IMG/VR virus record: IMGVR_UViG_3300044799_000565
Location: 1-36,399 of that record
DNA: 36,399 nucleotides
Reading direction: 5' to 3' (one strand)
From: a virus
The notes below the pieces were generated by a model, which was given only the letters and a program-made list of their open reading frames with translations, searched no databases and was not told where the DNA came from. Made by a program: the position numbers and the translations under genes. This document shows, piece by piece, positions 22,960 to 31,465 of the stretch. The stretch's first letter is position 1. Each line of letters begins with the position of its first letter.

Positions 22960-24349
22960 AGAAAGCGGAGTTAATGATTTTTTCTTACCGTTTGTTAGCG
23001 AAACCCTGATCCCGAATATTGAAGATGTTTTATCTGCTGCCCAAAGGGGAATACTTGACGAGCCAATATCATATCAAGGAGAAAGGGCTTTCGGTGGTAA
23101 TGTTATTGTGGAAGTACATCCTGCAAGTTTAGGCCACCTATTAAGAAGTGCAATTAATGAACCGGCAGCAGCCACCCCAGCAGGTACAGCAGAAACCGAG
23201 ATAGAGGATTGCGAAGATAAATGGGACGAGTTAGTAAACGGTGGAGTAATATCTGAGGTAGATGCAAGCGATTATAAAAAAGGAACTAAATCGGTAAAAT
23301 TGCGGGTTACTTCTGGAGTAACAGCGGGGACTATTTTAGCCACTGAAGCAATTGCCTCTAATAACATGACTGCTTCAACCCATACAAAGTTATGGATTAA
23401 ATGCTCTGTAGTCACTGCCTTAGGGGATTTACAATTTTTACTCGATAATTCACCTAATTGTGCCACACCGCTTGAATCTTTAAATATCCCGGCTTTAACC
23501 GCTGGAGTATGGAAAGAGGTAACCCTAACCATTGCTACTCCAGCAGCTTTGACCGCTGTAATCAGTATGGGCTTGAAATATATAACTGATTTAGGGGAAT
23601 GTGTTATTAATATTGATGATGTTAGAAAGATAACCACTACCAATGCCACCAATGCTAAACAGCATATATTTATTCCCAGACAGGCTACTGATTTTCATGC
23701 AGATTGTCCGATTAACCCCTATACTTTAGAGGTTTACCGGGATCAAGGTGATGCCTTCCAGTTTTTAGGGGCAATAGTGAATACTCTAGCTTTAAATTTC
23801 TCTACTACTGATAAAATTTTAAAGGCTACCAATGGAATCATTGCTAAGAATTTGGGCGATACACCAAAGACCGGTTTATCACTTGAAACTACTAATCCTT
23901 TTACCTGGGAACAGGCACTTATTAAAATAGGTGGAACAGCAGAAGGAAATATCAATAATGATCTGGAAAGTTTCGGGATAAATTATGACAATAAATGTGT
24001 AGGAAAATATGCCCTAAATAATACCGCTATACTCAGGAAGATTGTTCGGAGTGGCTTTAGGACTATTCCAGTCAATTTCACCATCGATTTTGTAGATCGG
24101 ATTGAATACAATAAATTTATAAGTGGAATTGAGCAGTCCTTCCAGGTTAAATTTGTAGGGGCGGAATGTGAAACCGGATATTATTATACCCTGCAAATCG
24201 ATATACCTAAATTTAGATACCTGACCTATCCAATTAATATGGGTGGACCAGGACCGATAGTTTGTGGAGTTACCGGTAAGGCCAAATACGATGCAAGTTT
24301 AGGATATCCTTATAAAATTACCCTGATAAACTTAGAGCCAGAATATTAA
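22901..24349 (+). CDS. tail tube protein with inserted beta-sandwich domain, 482 aa
   Basis: ATG after GAAAGGAG. The N-terminal 90 residues (GSRGHIGLKKELIWGTKESG, ISYQGERAFGGNVIVEVHP) and residues about 255-482 (TNPFTWEQALIKIGG, NIDDVR followed by tube strands, FRTIPVNFTIDF) form a tail tube subunit. Residues about 95-250 are an extra module (DKWDELVNGG, GTKSVKLRV, THTKLWIKCSV, WKEVTLTI, LGECVINIDDV), the strand order of a jelly-roll carbohydrate-binding domain. Typical tube proteins are much shorter. In a polymerised tube the insert would decorate the tail surface. The domain assignment is by strand pattern. Confidence 0.75.
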   Translation: MPQGSRGHIGLKKELIWGTKESGVNDFFLPFVSETLIPNIEDVLSAAQRGILDEPISYQGERAFGGNVIVEVHPASLGHLLRSAINEPAAATPAGTAETEIEDCEDKWDELVNGGVISEVDASDYKKGTKSVKLRVTSGVTAGTILATEAIASNNMTASTHTKLWIKCSVVTALGDLQFLLDNSPNCATPLESLNIPALTAGVWKEVTLTIATPAALTAVISMGLKYITDLGECVINIDDVRKITTTNATNAKQHIFIPRQATDFHADCPINPYTLEVYRDQGDAFQFLGAIVNTLALNFSTTDKILKATNGIIAKNLGDTPKTGLSLETTNPFTWEQALIKIGGTAEGNINNDLESFGINYDNKCVGKYALNNTAILRKIVRSGFRTIPVNFTIDFVDRIEYNKFISGIEQSFQVKFVGAECETGYYYTLQIDIPKFRYLTYPINMGGPGPIVCGVTGKAKYDASLGYPYKITLINLEPEY

Positions 24350-24455
24350 GGTATAAAGATATTAGGTAGGATAAAATTTCATTAAATAGGGTATAAATTG
24401 ACACGATTCAGGGGTATCTTGAGAGAATTATCTAATAGTAAGGAAGGGGAGTATT

Positions 24456-24842
24456 ATGTCTAAAATTAAAGAAGTTAAAAAACCAAATATTATTAGTGGA
24501 GATAAAAGTTATAATCCAAATGTTACCGAAGAGGAAGTTTTTACTTCTCCAGTTAAAATAGGGAATAAAGAGTATATCATTAAACCTCTTTCTATGCTGG
24601 ATATCAAGAAATTAAATATAGAAAAAAAGAAAGTAAAAAATGAAGATGAAATAACGGTTTATGATTATAGTTTCTATACTTTATTGCATGTAATTAAGAA
24701 GTTTAATCCTGAAGCAAAAGATTTAACCGTAGATGATTTTGAAGATATGATTGATGTTGATGATTTTGAAAGAGTGCAAAAAGCGATTGTGCAAATATCT
24801 GGATTAAAAAAATATTTCAAGCCGGGGGATTCCGGGAAATAG
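24456..24842 (+). CDS. tail assembly chaperone, upstream (G-like) product, 128 aa
   Basis: ATG after GGAAGGGGAG. It lies between tail tube and tape measure, the fixed position of the tail assembly chaperone. The sequence has a disordered N-terminus, then YIIKPLSMLDIKKLNIEKKK and a helical end ISGLKKYFKPGDSGK. Near its end is a perfect slippery run of seven A (24806-24812), and the -1 frame is open into the next reading frame. Confidence 0.75.
   Translation: MSKIKEVKKPNIISGDKSYNPNVTEEEVFTSPVKIGNKEYIIKPLSMLDIKKLNIEKKKVKNEDEITVYDYSFYTLLHVIKKFNPEAKDLTVDDFEDMIDVDDFERVQKAIVQISGLKKYFKPGDSGK
24806..24812 (+). promoter_or_regulatory. putative -1 programmed frameshift site
   Basis: Seven A bases read as A AAA AAA in the zero frame, a canonical slippery heptamer. 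Slipping back one base continues as IFQAGGFREIVKVLSFAYAYGY without a stop until 25000. The zero frame ends 30 bases later at 24842. Confidence 0.65.
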
Positions 24843-25000
24843 TGAAAGTCTTATCCTTTGCCTATGCTTATGGGTATAGGGATATCCTGGCAATTCCCCT
24901 TAACGATCTAGACTGGATAATGGAAGATGCTTTAAAAATTTATGAGTTAAAAATGCTTTTTTATAGAGCAGTTTTAGCTTTTCTAGGGGTGAAAAAATAG
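24842..25000 (+). CDS. tail assembly chaperone, frameshift extension (T-like), 52 aa from GTG
   Basis: This frame is -1 relative to the upstream chaperone gene and open through its 3' end. Its helical sequence VLSFAYAYGYRDILAIPLND and LKMLFYRAVLAFLGVKK is coding-like. The most likely product is a fusion from 24456 to 25000 of about 181 residues made by slippage at 24806-24812, as lambda G and GT. A GTG at 24842 overlapping the stop could alternatively start it alone. It ends one base before the tape-measure TTG. Confidence 0.65.
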   Translation: MKVLSFAYAYGYRDILAIPLNDLDWIMEDALKIYELKMLFYRAVLAFLGVKK

Positions 25001-25001
25001 A

Positions 25002-26990
25002 TTGGCTGATATTTGGGTTAATATTTTAGGTGACGCTTCAAAATTAAAAGGTGAACTTGATAAAGCCAGTGGACATGTGAGTAATTTTTCTGAAAAGATA
25101 GGTTCTATCGGTAAAATTGCGACTATTGCTGGGACTGCAATTACTGGTATTTTTACTGCCATTATACTTAAGACCGCTCAAGTTGGAGACCAATTTAATG
25201 ATATGAGCTTGAGAACTGGGGTAACAGTTGAAGATTTATCAACCCTTGATTATGCTTGTAGACAAAATGGGACAAGTATAGAAACATTAGAAACGGGATT
25301 AAAATTTTTGACTAGAGCGATGGATGATACCTCCAAAGGAACGGGAACAGCTAAAGATACCTTTGCAGCATTAGGAATAGAAGTTGTTGATGCGGAAGGA
25401 AATTTGAGACCTGTCACTGAGGTAATGAAAGATGTCGCTACTAAAATGTCTGAAATAAAAAATCCCGCTGAACAGGCTGCTCTTGCTATGGAATTATTTG
25501 GAGCAAGAAGTGGGACAGAATTAGTTCCTCTACTTAAAGAAGGTGGAGATGCTATAACAGGATATCAGGGGAAAGCTAAAGATTTAAATATAGAAATATC
25601 TACCAAATCAGCACAAGTAGCTGATGCATTTAAAGATAAAATGAGTGATTTAACTGGAAGTTTAGCCGGGGCAGGAAGGACTATTGGAGATGTTTTAATT
25701 CCAGCAATTATTCCCTTAATTGAAAAAGCTACCGAAATAGTAGGTAAAATTTCACTTTGGGCAGAAGAAAATCCCAGATTAGTTGAAACTATTACCAAAA
25801 TTGGTGCGGTAGTAGGAATTATAGGTGCAGTAGGCGGACCAATACTAATGGCTGTGGCAGCATTTAGTAAAATATCAGGGGCTATATCCGCAATAGGAAC
25901 TATTTCAACCGGACCAATAGGTTTATTGATTTTAGCAATTGGTGCAGTGGTATTGATTTGGAAAAATTGGGATGAAATAGTAGATTTTGTCAAGGATTGG
26001 TATGAAAAAATAATAGGATTTCTCACCGATTTAAAAGACAGTGCAATATTAAAAGTTCAAGAGATGATAGATTGGATAGTTCAAAAGTTTGAAGATTTAG
26101 CTAATCTACCTAAAAAAATGTTAGATTGGGGTAAAAATGCAGTTTCAGGGCTTGCTGATGGAATTAAATCTAAAGTAGGCGATATAGGCGAAGCCTGTAA
26201 AAGTGTCGGTAATAAGGTTAAAAATTTTTTTGGCTTTGAATCACCACCAATAGAAGGACCGCTTTCTACTTCTGACCAATGGATGCCTAATATGATGACT
26301 ATGTTCGGAGATGGTATTTATAATAACATGGATTTAGTATTGGAACCTCTAAAATATACTGGTGAGGAAGTGAAAGAAACTGTCGGTGATACCACTTCTG
26401 CTATTGGTGATCTTATATCTGACTTAAAAACTTCTATGCAAAGTGGGTTAAGTAGTGCTTTTTATAATATACTTTCAGGGTCTAAAACCTTTGGGGAAGC
26501 CATGAAAGACCTCTGGAAAAGCATAATAGATGCTATTCTTCAGCAAATAGCTAAACTTGCAGCTTCCTGGGTAATTAAATTAGTCTTTGGTGCTATTGGG
26601 TTTGATATGGGTGGTATAGTTAAAGAATTTCAATCTGGCGGAGAAGTGAAAAAGTTTCAATTTGGTGGAATGACTGATACGATAATGGCAGCAGTAACTC
26701 CTGGTGAGTACATTTTGTCAAAGCCTATGACAGATTTTATCAGGAGATTTAAAGCGATCCCTCAAGATTTAATTAGTGCCATTGCTGGGGGTTTACCTAC
26801 TCCGATCCCTGCTTTTGTTGGTGGTGGATCAGTAGGGACTCCGAATATTACTGCGTCAAGTTTTGGTGAAACTAAAATATATATCGATATCCATGATAAC
26901 AGGATTGACTCCGAAGTAGATATTAAAAGATTGGCGGTAACCATAAGTGATGAGGTATTAAGAAAAATAGAATTAAAGAGGAGATACTAA
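25002..26990 (+). CDS. tail tape measure protein, 662 aa
   Basis: TTG start after AGGGGTGAA. The N-terminus (ILGDASKLKGELDKASGHVSNFSEK) and the LRTGVTVEDLSTLDYACRQNG segment are typical of phage tail tape measures. Hydrophobic stretches occur near residues 35-55 and 265-320, and MGGIVKEFQSGGEVKKFQFGGMTDTIMAAVTPGEYILSK near 555-595 is a common C-terminal feature. It sets tail length; at about 0.15 nm per residue this predicts roughly 100 nm. No sheath or baseplate-wedge genes accompany it, so the tail is probably non-contractile. Confidence 0.92.
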   Translation: MADIWVNILGDASKLKGELDKASGHVSNFSEKIGSIGKIATIAGTAITGIFTAIILKTAQVGDQFNDMSLRTGVTVEDLSTLDYACRQNGTSIETLETGLKFLTRAMDDTSKGTGTAKDTFAALGIEVVDAEGNLRPVTEVMKDVATKMSEIKNPAEQAALAMELFGARSGTELVPLLKEGGDAITGYQGKAKDLNIEISTKSAQVADAFKDKMSDLTGSLAGAGRTIGDVLIPAIIPLIEKATEIVGKISLWAEENPRLVETITKIGAVVGIIGAVGGPILMAVAAFSKISGAISAIGTISTGPIGLLILAIGAVVLIWKNWDEIVDFVKDWYEKIIGFLTDLKDSAILKVQEMIDWIVQKFEDLANLPKKMLDWGKNAVSGLADGIKSKVGDIGEACKSVGNKVKNFFGFESPPIEGPLSTSDQWMPNMMTMFGDGIYNNMDLVLEPLKYTGEEVKETVGDTTSAIGDLISDLKTSMQSGLSSAFYNILSGSKTFGEAMKDLWKSIIDAILQQIAKLAASWVIKLVFGAIGFDMGGIVKEFQSGGEVKKFQFGGMTDTIMAAVTPGEYILSKPMTDFIRRFKAIPQDLISAIAGGLPTPIPAFVGGGSVGTPNITASSFGETKIYIDIHDNRIDSEVDIKRLAVTISDEVLRKIELKRRY

Positions 26991-26991
26991 A

Positions 26992-29802
26992 TTGGGGATA
27001 ACAGTTAAAATCGGCGGGGTGGATAAAACCGAATATGTGGATGCCCGGACCCTTAGCATAAGGGATGAGCTAACCAGTAAAGTTAATTCAGCCTCCTTTG
27101 ATTTTATCTGTAATGATATAGCTGTTGCCCCCATTCCTGGTGAAGCAGTTTTAATCGAAGAAGGGGTAAATAAACTATTTTCAGGAAGGATCTTATCCAA
27201 AGAAGAAAGTTTTTTACCCCCTAATCTCTTGAAATATCCGGTTGAATGTATAGATCATACCCGGGATTTAGATAAAAAATTAGTATCTGAATCCTATAAA
27301 AACCAAAAAGCCGGTGATATTTATAAGCATATAATCGATAATTATACTACTGGTTTTACTTATAATAATGTCAGTGATGGCCCCATTATAAGCGAAATAG
27401 CCTTCGATTTTGTGCAAGTATCCGAAGTCCTAACCCAAATAGCTGAGATTTGCGGTTATGAGTGGTATGTGGATTATGACCAGGATATCCATTTCTTTGC
27501 TAAAAATACTTATCCGGCACCCTTCCAATTGGACGATGATCAGGTAAATTATAAAGATTTAATAATTAATACTAATATATCTCAATTAAGGAATAGGATA
27601 TATGTAAAAAGTTCGGGGTTAGAAGATACTTTTGGAGAAACATTTATTTATGATGGTGTGGCTACGGAGTGGACTTGTAAATTTGCACCTATTAACCGGG
27701 GGCGTGAAAAATTACCAGACCCAGACCCTAAACCAGCACAAGGTGTTTGGAGATGTGATTTTTCTTATGATGATATTTATTTGGCAGTGCCTTATGAGCA
27801 TACGGTTGCAGCAAATAAAGGCATTTATATCTATAAAAGAGAAGGGGATTCGTTTAAAAGGTTAAACTTTCCTGACGTTACCCCTAATGACGATGGACAC
27901 GATGCATCTTTCTCTTACGATTCTACTTATTTGGCAGTAGTACATGATAGTACACCATACGTGATGATTTATAAAAGAGCAGAAGATACCTTCACCAAAT
28001 TAACTAACCCCAATATATTGCCTACCGGAACTGGGTGGGGTTGCGATTTCTCTCCTGATGGCATTTATTTGGCAATAGCTCACAATACTTCACCTTATAT
28101 TACAATCTATAAAAGAAGTGGAGATACCTTTACTAAACTTAGCAATCCTGCTACTTTACCCACTGGAGATGGTTTCGGATGTAAATTTTCTCCTGATGGT
28201 GTTTATTTAGCAGTGGCTCATAATACTACACCATTTATTACCATATATAAACGTACAGGAGATACATTTGCAAAATTAGCCAATCCTGCAAGTTTACCTA
28301 CTGGATGGGGACTTAATATAGCTTGGACTTATGACTCTGTTTATTTGGCGGTAGGTCACGATGTAACACCTTTTATTACGGTATATAAACGAACAGGTGA
28401 CGTATTTACTAAAATAACTAATCCTGCTGAATTACCTACCGGTCCCAGTTATGGTGTAGATTTCTCTCCTGATGGGATACAATTAGCAGTTGCTCATTCT
28501 ACCACACCTTTTATAACTATCTATACTCGTACGGGAGATATTTTAGGTAAACAGGTTGATCCTACCGATTTACCTACTGGAAATGGTAGGGGAGCGATAT
28601 ATTCTCATAATGGTAAATATTTAGTAATAGGTTATTTTGCTGACCCTAATATTATTATATATAAACAATCTTCTCCTATTATAAAAGTGGATGGAGTAAT
28701 TAAAACAATCGGTTGGGATGAAGTAGATAACCCACTTTATTATGATTTTATGCTAAACGAAAAAACGAAAGTATTGTCAATTGGGGCTGCAGGTACTCAA
28801 ATGATTGATGTGGGGACTTTAGTAAGTGGTTCAGCAGTAGTTGGATATCCAAATATTACACATATAAATAAAAGTAACCCGGCTAATGTAACCGGAAAGA
28901 TTACCCGGATAGAAATATGGGCATATACAAATTTAACTTATTGTAAAGTGGCCACTTTTTATCGTCCTGACCCAGTAGGATTTCCTAATAAACTTTCCAC
29001 CAGGGATACGGAAATTATTGGCACGGTAATAGCAGGCTCAAAACAAACCTTTGAAGTTGATTTAGAGGTGGTAGAGGGTGATTGTATAGGAATTTATTTT
29101 ACCGCTGGTTATCTTTGTGCTGCTGAGGGATATAGCGGAAGATGGTATCACTATGGAGATAAAATTCCCTGTACAAATCAAATTTTCACAGTCAGTGAAA
29201 CTGATACGGTAAGTCTTTATGGCACAGGAAGCATTGGGGAAGGAGAATTAACTATAGGAAGTGAATTACTGGTTGGTTATACTACTTTCGGAGTACCCAT
29301 TTGTTTTAAACGAGAAGATCAAGATTCTATAGATAAAGTTTCCGCTATTGAAGGTGGGGATGGTATTATTGAATTTTGCTTGGTGGATAATAATATTGAT
29401 AGTATAGCCTGGGCCAATGAAGCGGCTAAAGCAGACCTATTACAGAATGCTAATCCGATTATTCAAGGAACTTTTATAACTAATAGAAGCGATATCTGGA
29501 GCGGTCAGATAATAACACTTATTTCTACCAAAAGGAATATAAATCAGCAATTTATAATCCAAAAGGTAGAATTGGTAAGGGTTGATGTACTTACTGAGTG
29601 GCCTACCATACCCTATAAACCTGCTGTTGAGGCGGTAATAGGATATAAACCTGCCAGTGAAGCAGAGAAGGGATATAGGGCAGCCGGGGATAGCGGGGGG
29701 ATCATATATTATATTTTTAATGTTACTATCGCCAATAAGTTTAGAAAATTAGAGGATCTATTTATTTATTTATTAAACCGGACTGATGAAAGTTTAAAGT
29801 AA
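26992..29802 (+). CDS. tail hub protein with inserted seven-bladed propeller and adhesin-like module, 936 aa
   Basis: TTG start after AGAGGAG. Residues 1-245 are the phage tail hub (gp27/D-like) domain: VLIEEGVNKLFSGRILS, LVSESYKNQKAGDIYKHII, ICGYEWYVDYDQDIHFF. Residues about 250-560 are seven repeats of the form FSPDG-YLAVAH-TPFITIYKR, about 44 residues each, i.e. a WD40-like beta-propeller. The hub resumes at SPIIKVDGVIKTIGWDEVD. Residues about 605-746 are a second insert, clearly similar to the protein at 31465. The hub then closes with AKADLLQNANPIIQGTF. The inserts probably bind a host surface ligand. The C-terminus has a short repeat (GYKPASEAEKGYRAAG). Confidence 0.82.
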   Translation: MGITVKIGGVDKTEYVDARTLSIRDELTSKVNSASFDFICNDIAVAPIPGEAVLIEEGVNKLFSGRILSKEESFLPPNLLKYPVECIDHTRDLDKKLVSESYKNQKAGDIYKHIIDNYTTGFTYNNVSDGPIISEIAFDFVQVSEVLTQIAEICGYEWYVDYDQDIHFFAKNTYPAPFQLDDDQVNYKDLIINTNISQLRNRIYVKSSGLEDTFGETFIYDGVATEWTCKFAPINRGREKLPDPDPKPAQGVWRCDFSYDDIYLAVPYEHTVAANKGIYIYKREGDSFKRLNFPDVTPNDDGHDASFSYDSTYLAVVHDSTPYVMIYKRAEDTFTKLTNPNILPTGTGWGCDFSPDGIYLAIAHNTSPYITIYKRSGDTFTKLSNPATLPTGDGFGCKFSPDGVYLAVAHNTTPFITIYKRTGDTFAKLANPASLPTGWGLNIAWTYDSVYLAVGHDVTPFITVYKRTGDVFTKITNPAELPTGPSYGVDFSPDGIQLAVAHSTTPFITIYTRTGDILGKQVDPTDLPTGNGRGAIYSHNGKYLVIGYFADPNIIIYKQSSPIIKVDGVIKTIGWDEVDNPLYYDFMLNEKTKVLSIGAAGTQMIDVGTLVSGSAVVGYPNITHINKSNPANVTGKITRIEIWAYTNLTYCKVATFYRPDPVGFPNKLSTRDTEIIGTVIAGSKQTFEVDLEVVEGDCIGIYFTAGYLCAAEGYSGRWYHYGDKIPCTNQIFTVSETDTVSLYGTGSIGEGELTIGSELLVGYTTFGVPICFKREDQDSIDKVSAIEGGDGIIEFCLVDNNIDSIAWANEAAKADLLQNANPIIQGTFITNRSDIWSGQIITLISTKRNINQQFIIQKVELVRVDVLTEWPTIPYKPAVEAVIGYKPASEAEKGYRAAGDSGGIIYYIFNVTIANKFRKLEDLFIYLLNRTDESLK

Positions 29803-29835
29803 TTGTAAAACATAAGAAAAAGACTTATAATTTTA

Positions 29836-29866
29836 TTGGAACTTCCCTTTGCTTATATCGTATTAT
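29836..29866 (+). promoter_or_regulatory. weak candidate promoter before a lipoprotein gene
   Basis: TTGGAA (29836-29841) and TATTAT (29861-29866) are 19 bp apart, wider than ideal. The gap 29803-29907 otherwise holds nothing recognisable. Confidence 0.3.
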
Positions 29867-29907
29867 ATATTGGGAGTATAAAGATAATTTTAGGGGGTGT
29901 ATAAGCA

Positions 29908-30357
29908 ATGAAAAGGAAAGTTAAGAAAATTTTGTTAGTGGTCTTTGTCGTACTTTTAATTTCGATACTAGCCGGTTGCGGTCCTCATTTTCTTGATGGA
30001 CTGGAAGATGCAGATTGTGCAGAACAAACAGTTTGGGACTACTGGCAGGCAATCATTAACCGGCAATATGAATTGGCTAAAGGGTATTGCGTAATCGGCG
30101 GAGTTTGGGACCATAAGACTGACGAATGGGAAGAATATATAAATATTAACTCTGAGGGTGAGGCTTCAGTGGTGATTTATCAACCTTCTTTTTATGAACA
30201 ACCTGAAGCGATTGAAAATAACGCTGTTGTATATGTGAGAATTGCTGTTAGTATAATACCTTTTCCTGATAGTTGTATAATCGGTGGTGATACCTTTGAA
30301 TATGAAACTGAACTAATTAAGCAAAATTACCCACCTGGAGACTGGGAACTTAAATAA
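29908..30357 (+). CDS. secreted lipoprotein in the late region, 149 aa
   Basis: ATG after AGGGGGTGT. MKRKVKKILLVVFVVLLISILAGC is a signal peptide with lipobox ILAGC (C24). The mature part begins helical (AEQTVWDYWQAIINRQYELAKGY) and continues as beta strands (ASVVIYQP, NAVVYVRIAVSI), the outline of an NTF2-like fold as in many small lipoproteins. It lies between tail hub and fibre-like genes and is followed by a terminator, like the other accessory cassettes. A lysogen surface function is inferred from the anchor and position. Confidence 0.7.
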   Translation: MKRKVKKILLVVFVVLLISILAGCGPHFLDGLEDADCAEQTVWDYWQAIINRQYELAKGYCVIGGVWDHKTDEWEEYININSEGEASVVIYQPSFYEQPEAIENNAVVYVRIAVSIIPFPDSCIIGGDTFEYETELIKQNYPPGDWELK

Positions 30358-30379
30358 ATTTTAAAAATTAAATAAACTT

Positions 30380-30450
30380 AGAGCTCCATTTTTTAGAGAG
30401 CCAGATTTTAAAAAGGTTTTTGACCTTTTAGATCTGGCTTTTTTTATTAA
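30380..30450 (+). terminator. intrinsic terminator (AGCCA family member 4)
   Basis: AGCCAGAT (30399-30406) pairs perfectly with ATCTGGCT (30432-30439); inside, TAAAAAGG pairs with CCTTTTA; seven T follow. AGAGCTCCATTTT lies upstream, nearly identical to the copy at 16285. It closes the lipoprotein cassette, 23 bp before the start at 30473. Confidence 0.75.
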
Positions 30451-30472
30451 ATAAATGAAAGGAGACATTAAG

Positions 30473-31465
30473 ATGTTTAAAAAAAGAATATGGTTAGGGA
30501 TTATTTTGTCAATCATCTTATCGGTATTTAGCATAAATGGCTTTACCGCATATTACAAATATACCCAGGAGTCAGGGACTAACTTTTATGTTGGTACTGA
30601 TGACAAGGCCGATGCCCTGGAAGATACTAATGAGGTTAGGCAAATACTCGATGATCTGGGCAATTTATTAGGTCATTCAAAAAGAGATGATCTATACCCG
30701 AAAAATGGTACTACCGGGGGGTATTTGGGTCGGTTAAATTATGGTTTTGATGCGAGTAAACCCTCTGTCCCGGTTGTAAATGATATGTATTTAGCCACTG
30801 ATACTGTTAAGGTTTATAGGTGTTTTGTGGCCGGGAACTGGGTCCAGGTATATCCTATTACTGAGGTTGATCCTACTGTAGATACTGATGCAGAGATTAA
30901 AGCAATTTTGGTTAATGAAGTAACTAAGATCGGGGATTTTCCCGCTGGATATAATGCAATAATTAATGATGCCAGTGGGATAATTCAACAAGGCACTAAT
31001 ACTAATACTGAAATAGCGAGCGCAGTTATTTATAGTCATATACACAATACTGATACTACCATGAATCTTGCTAATGCATTAACTAATGATCACAATTATA
31101 GCGGATTAGAGGATATTCAGTTAGTTGGTGAATCGGTAGTTTTTGGACAATTATTATATTTTAACTGGACTGATAAAGAATGGAAATTAGCAAAAGCAAA
31201 TGCTTCTACCACTATGCCAGGATTAAGAATTGCTCTTGAATCAAAAACCGATGGTCAGACTTGTAAGATGTTAGTAAAGGGTTATATTCGAGATGATACT
31301 GATTTTGAGTTTGCAGGGTCGATGGTTTATGTTTCTGCGGCAACAGCAGGGGCTATGACTTCTACTGCACCTTCCACTACTGGTCAACAAGTACAAAGGG
31401 TAGGGGTGGCAAAATCTGCTGATATTTTATTCTTTGATCCAAGCATAGATGTGGGTGAAATCTAA
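30473..31465 (+). CDS. exported fibre-like protein, 330 aa
   Basis: ATG 30473 lies 8 bp after GGAG; an ATG at 30455 precedes the ribosome-binding site and is less likely. MFKKRIWLGIILSIILSVFSINGFTA is a signal peptide or membrane anchor. The rest is Thr/Gly/Asp-rich with fibre-like strand repeats, and its end (GSMVYVSAATAGAMTSTAPS, VQRVGVAKSADILFFDP) resembles C-terminal pieces of phage tail fibres. Tail fibres do not normally carry signal peptides, so either it is displayed by the host cell or the hydrophobic N-terminus serves virion attachment. It overlaps the next gene by one base. Confidence 0.6.
   Translation: MFKKRIWLGIILSIILSVFSINGFTAYYKYTQESGTNFYVGTDDKADALEDTNEVRQILDDLGNLLGHSKRDDLYPKNGTTGGYLGRLNYGFDASKPSVPVVNDMYLATDTVKVYRCFVAGNWVQVYPITEVDPTVDTDAEIKAILVNEVTKIGDFPAGYNAIINDASGIIQQGTNTNTEIASAVIYSHIHNTDTTMNLANALTNDHNYSGLEDIQLVGESVVFGQLLYFNWTDKEWKLAKANASTTMPGLRIALESKTDGQTCKMLVKGYIRDDTDFEFAGSMVYVSAATAGAMTSTAPSTTGQQVQRVGVAKSADILFFDPSIDVGEI

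Noticed and set aside
23272-23652. 126-codon reading frame on the minus strand
   Set aside because: It lies wholly within the tail tube gene, has no ribosome-binding site, and its composition mirrors the coding strand. The same applies to the other long minus-strand frames, such as 25565-26026 and 5143-5475.
24350-24455. Promoter before the tail chaperone gene (TTGACA near 24408)
   Set aside because: No -10 box occurs at a usable distance, and the gene is in the middle of a late operon.
27632-27865. 77-codon plus-strand frame within the tail hub gene
   Set aside because: It has no ribosome-binding site, and the overlapping frame encodes well-conserved hub and propeller sequence.
26992-29802. 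Diversity-generating retroelement target in the repeated tail gene
   Set aside because: No reverse transcriptase or template repeat is present, and the repeats match propeller blades.
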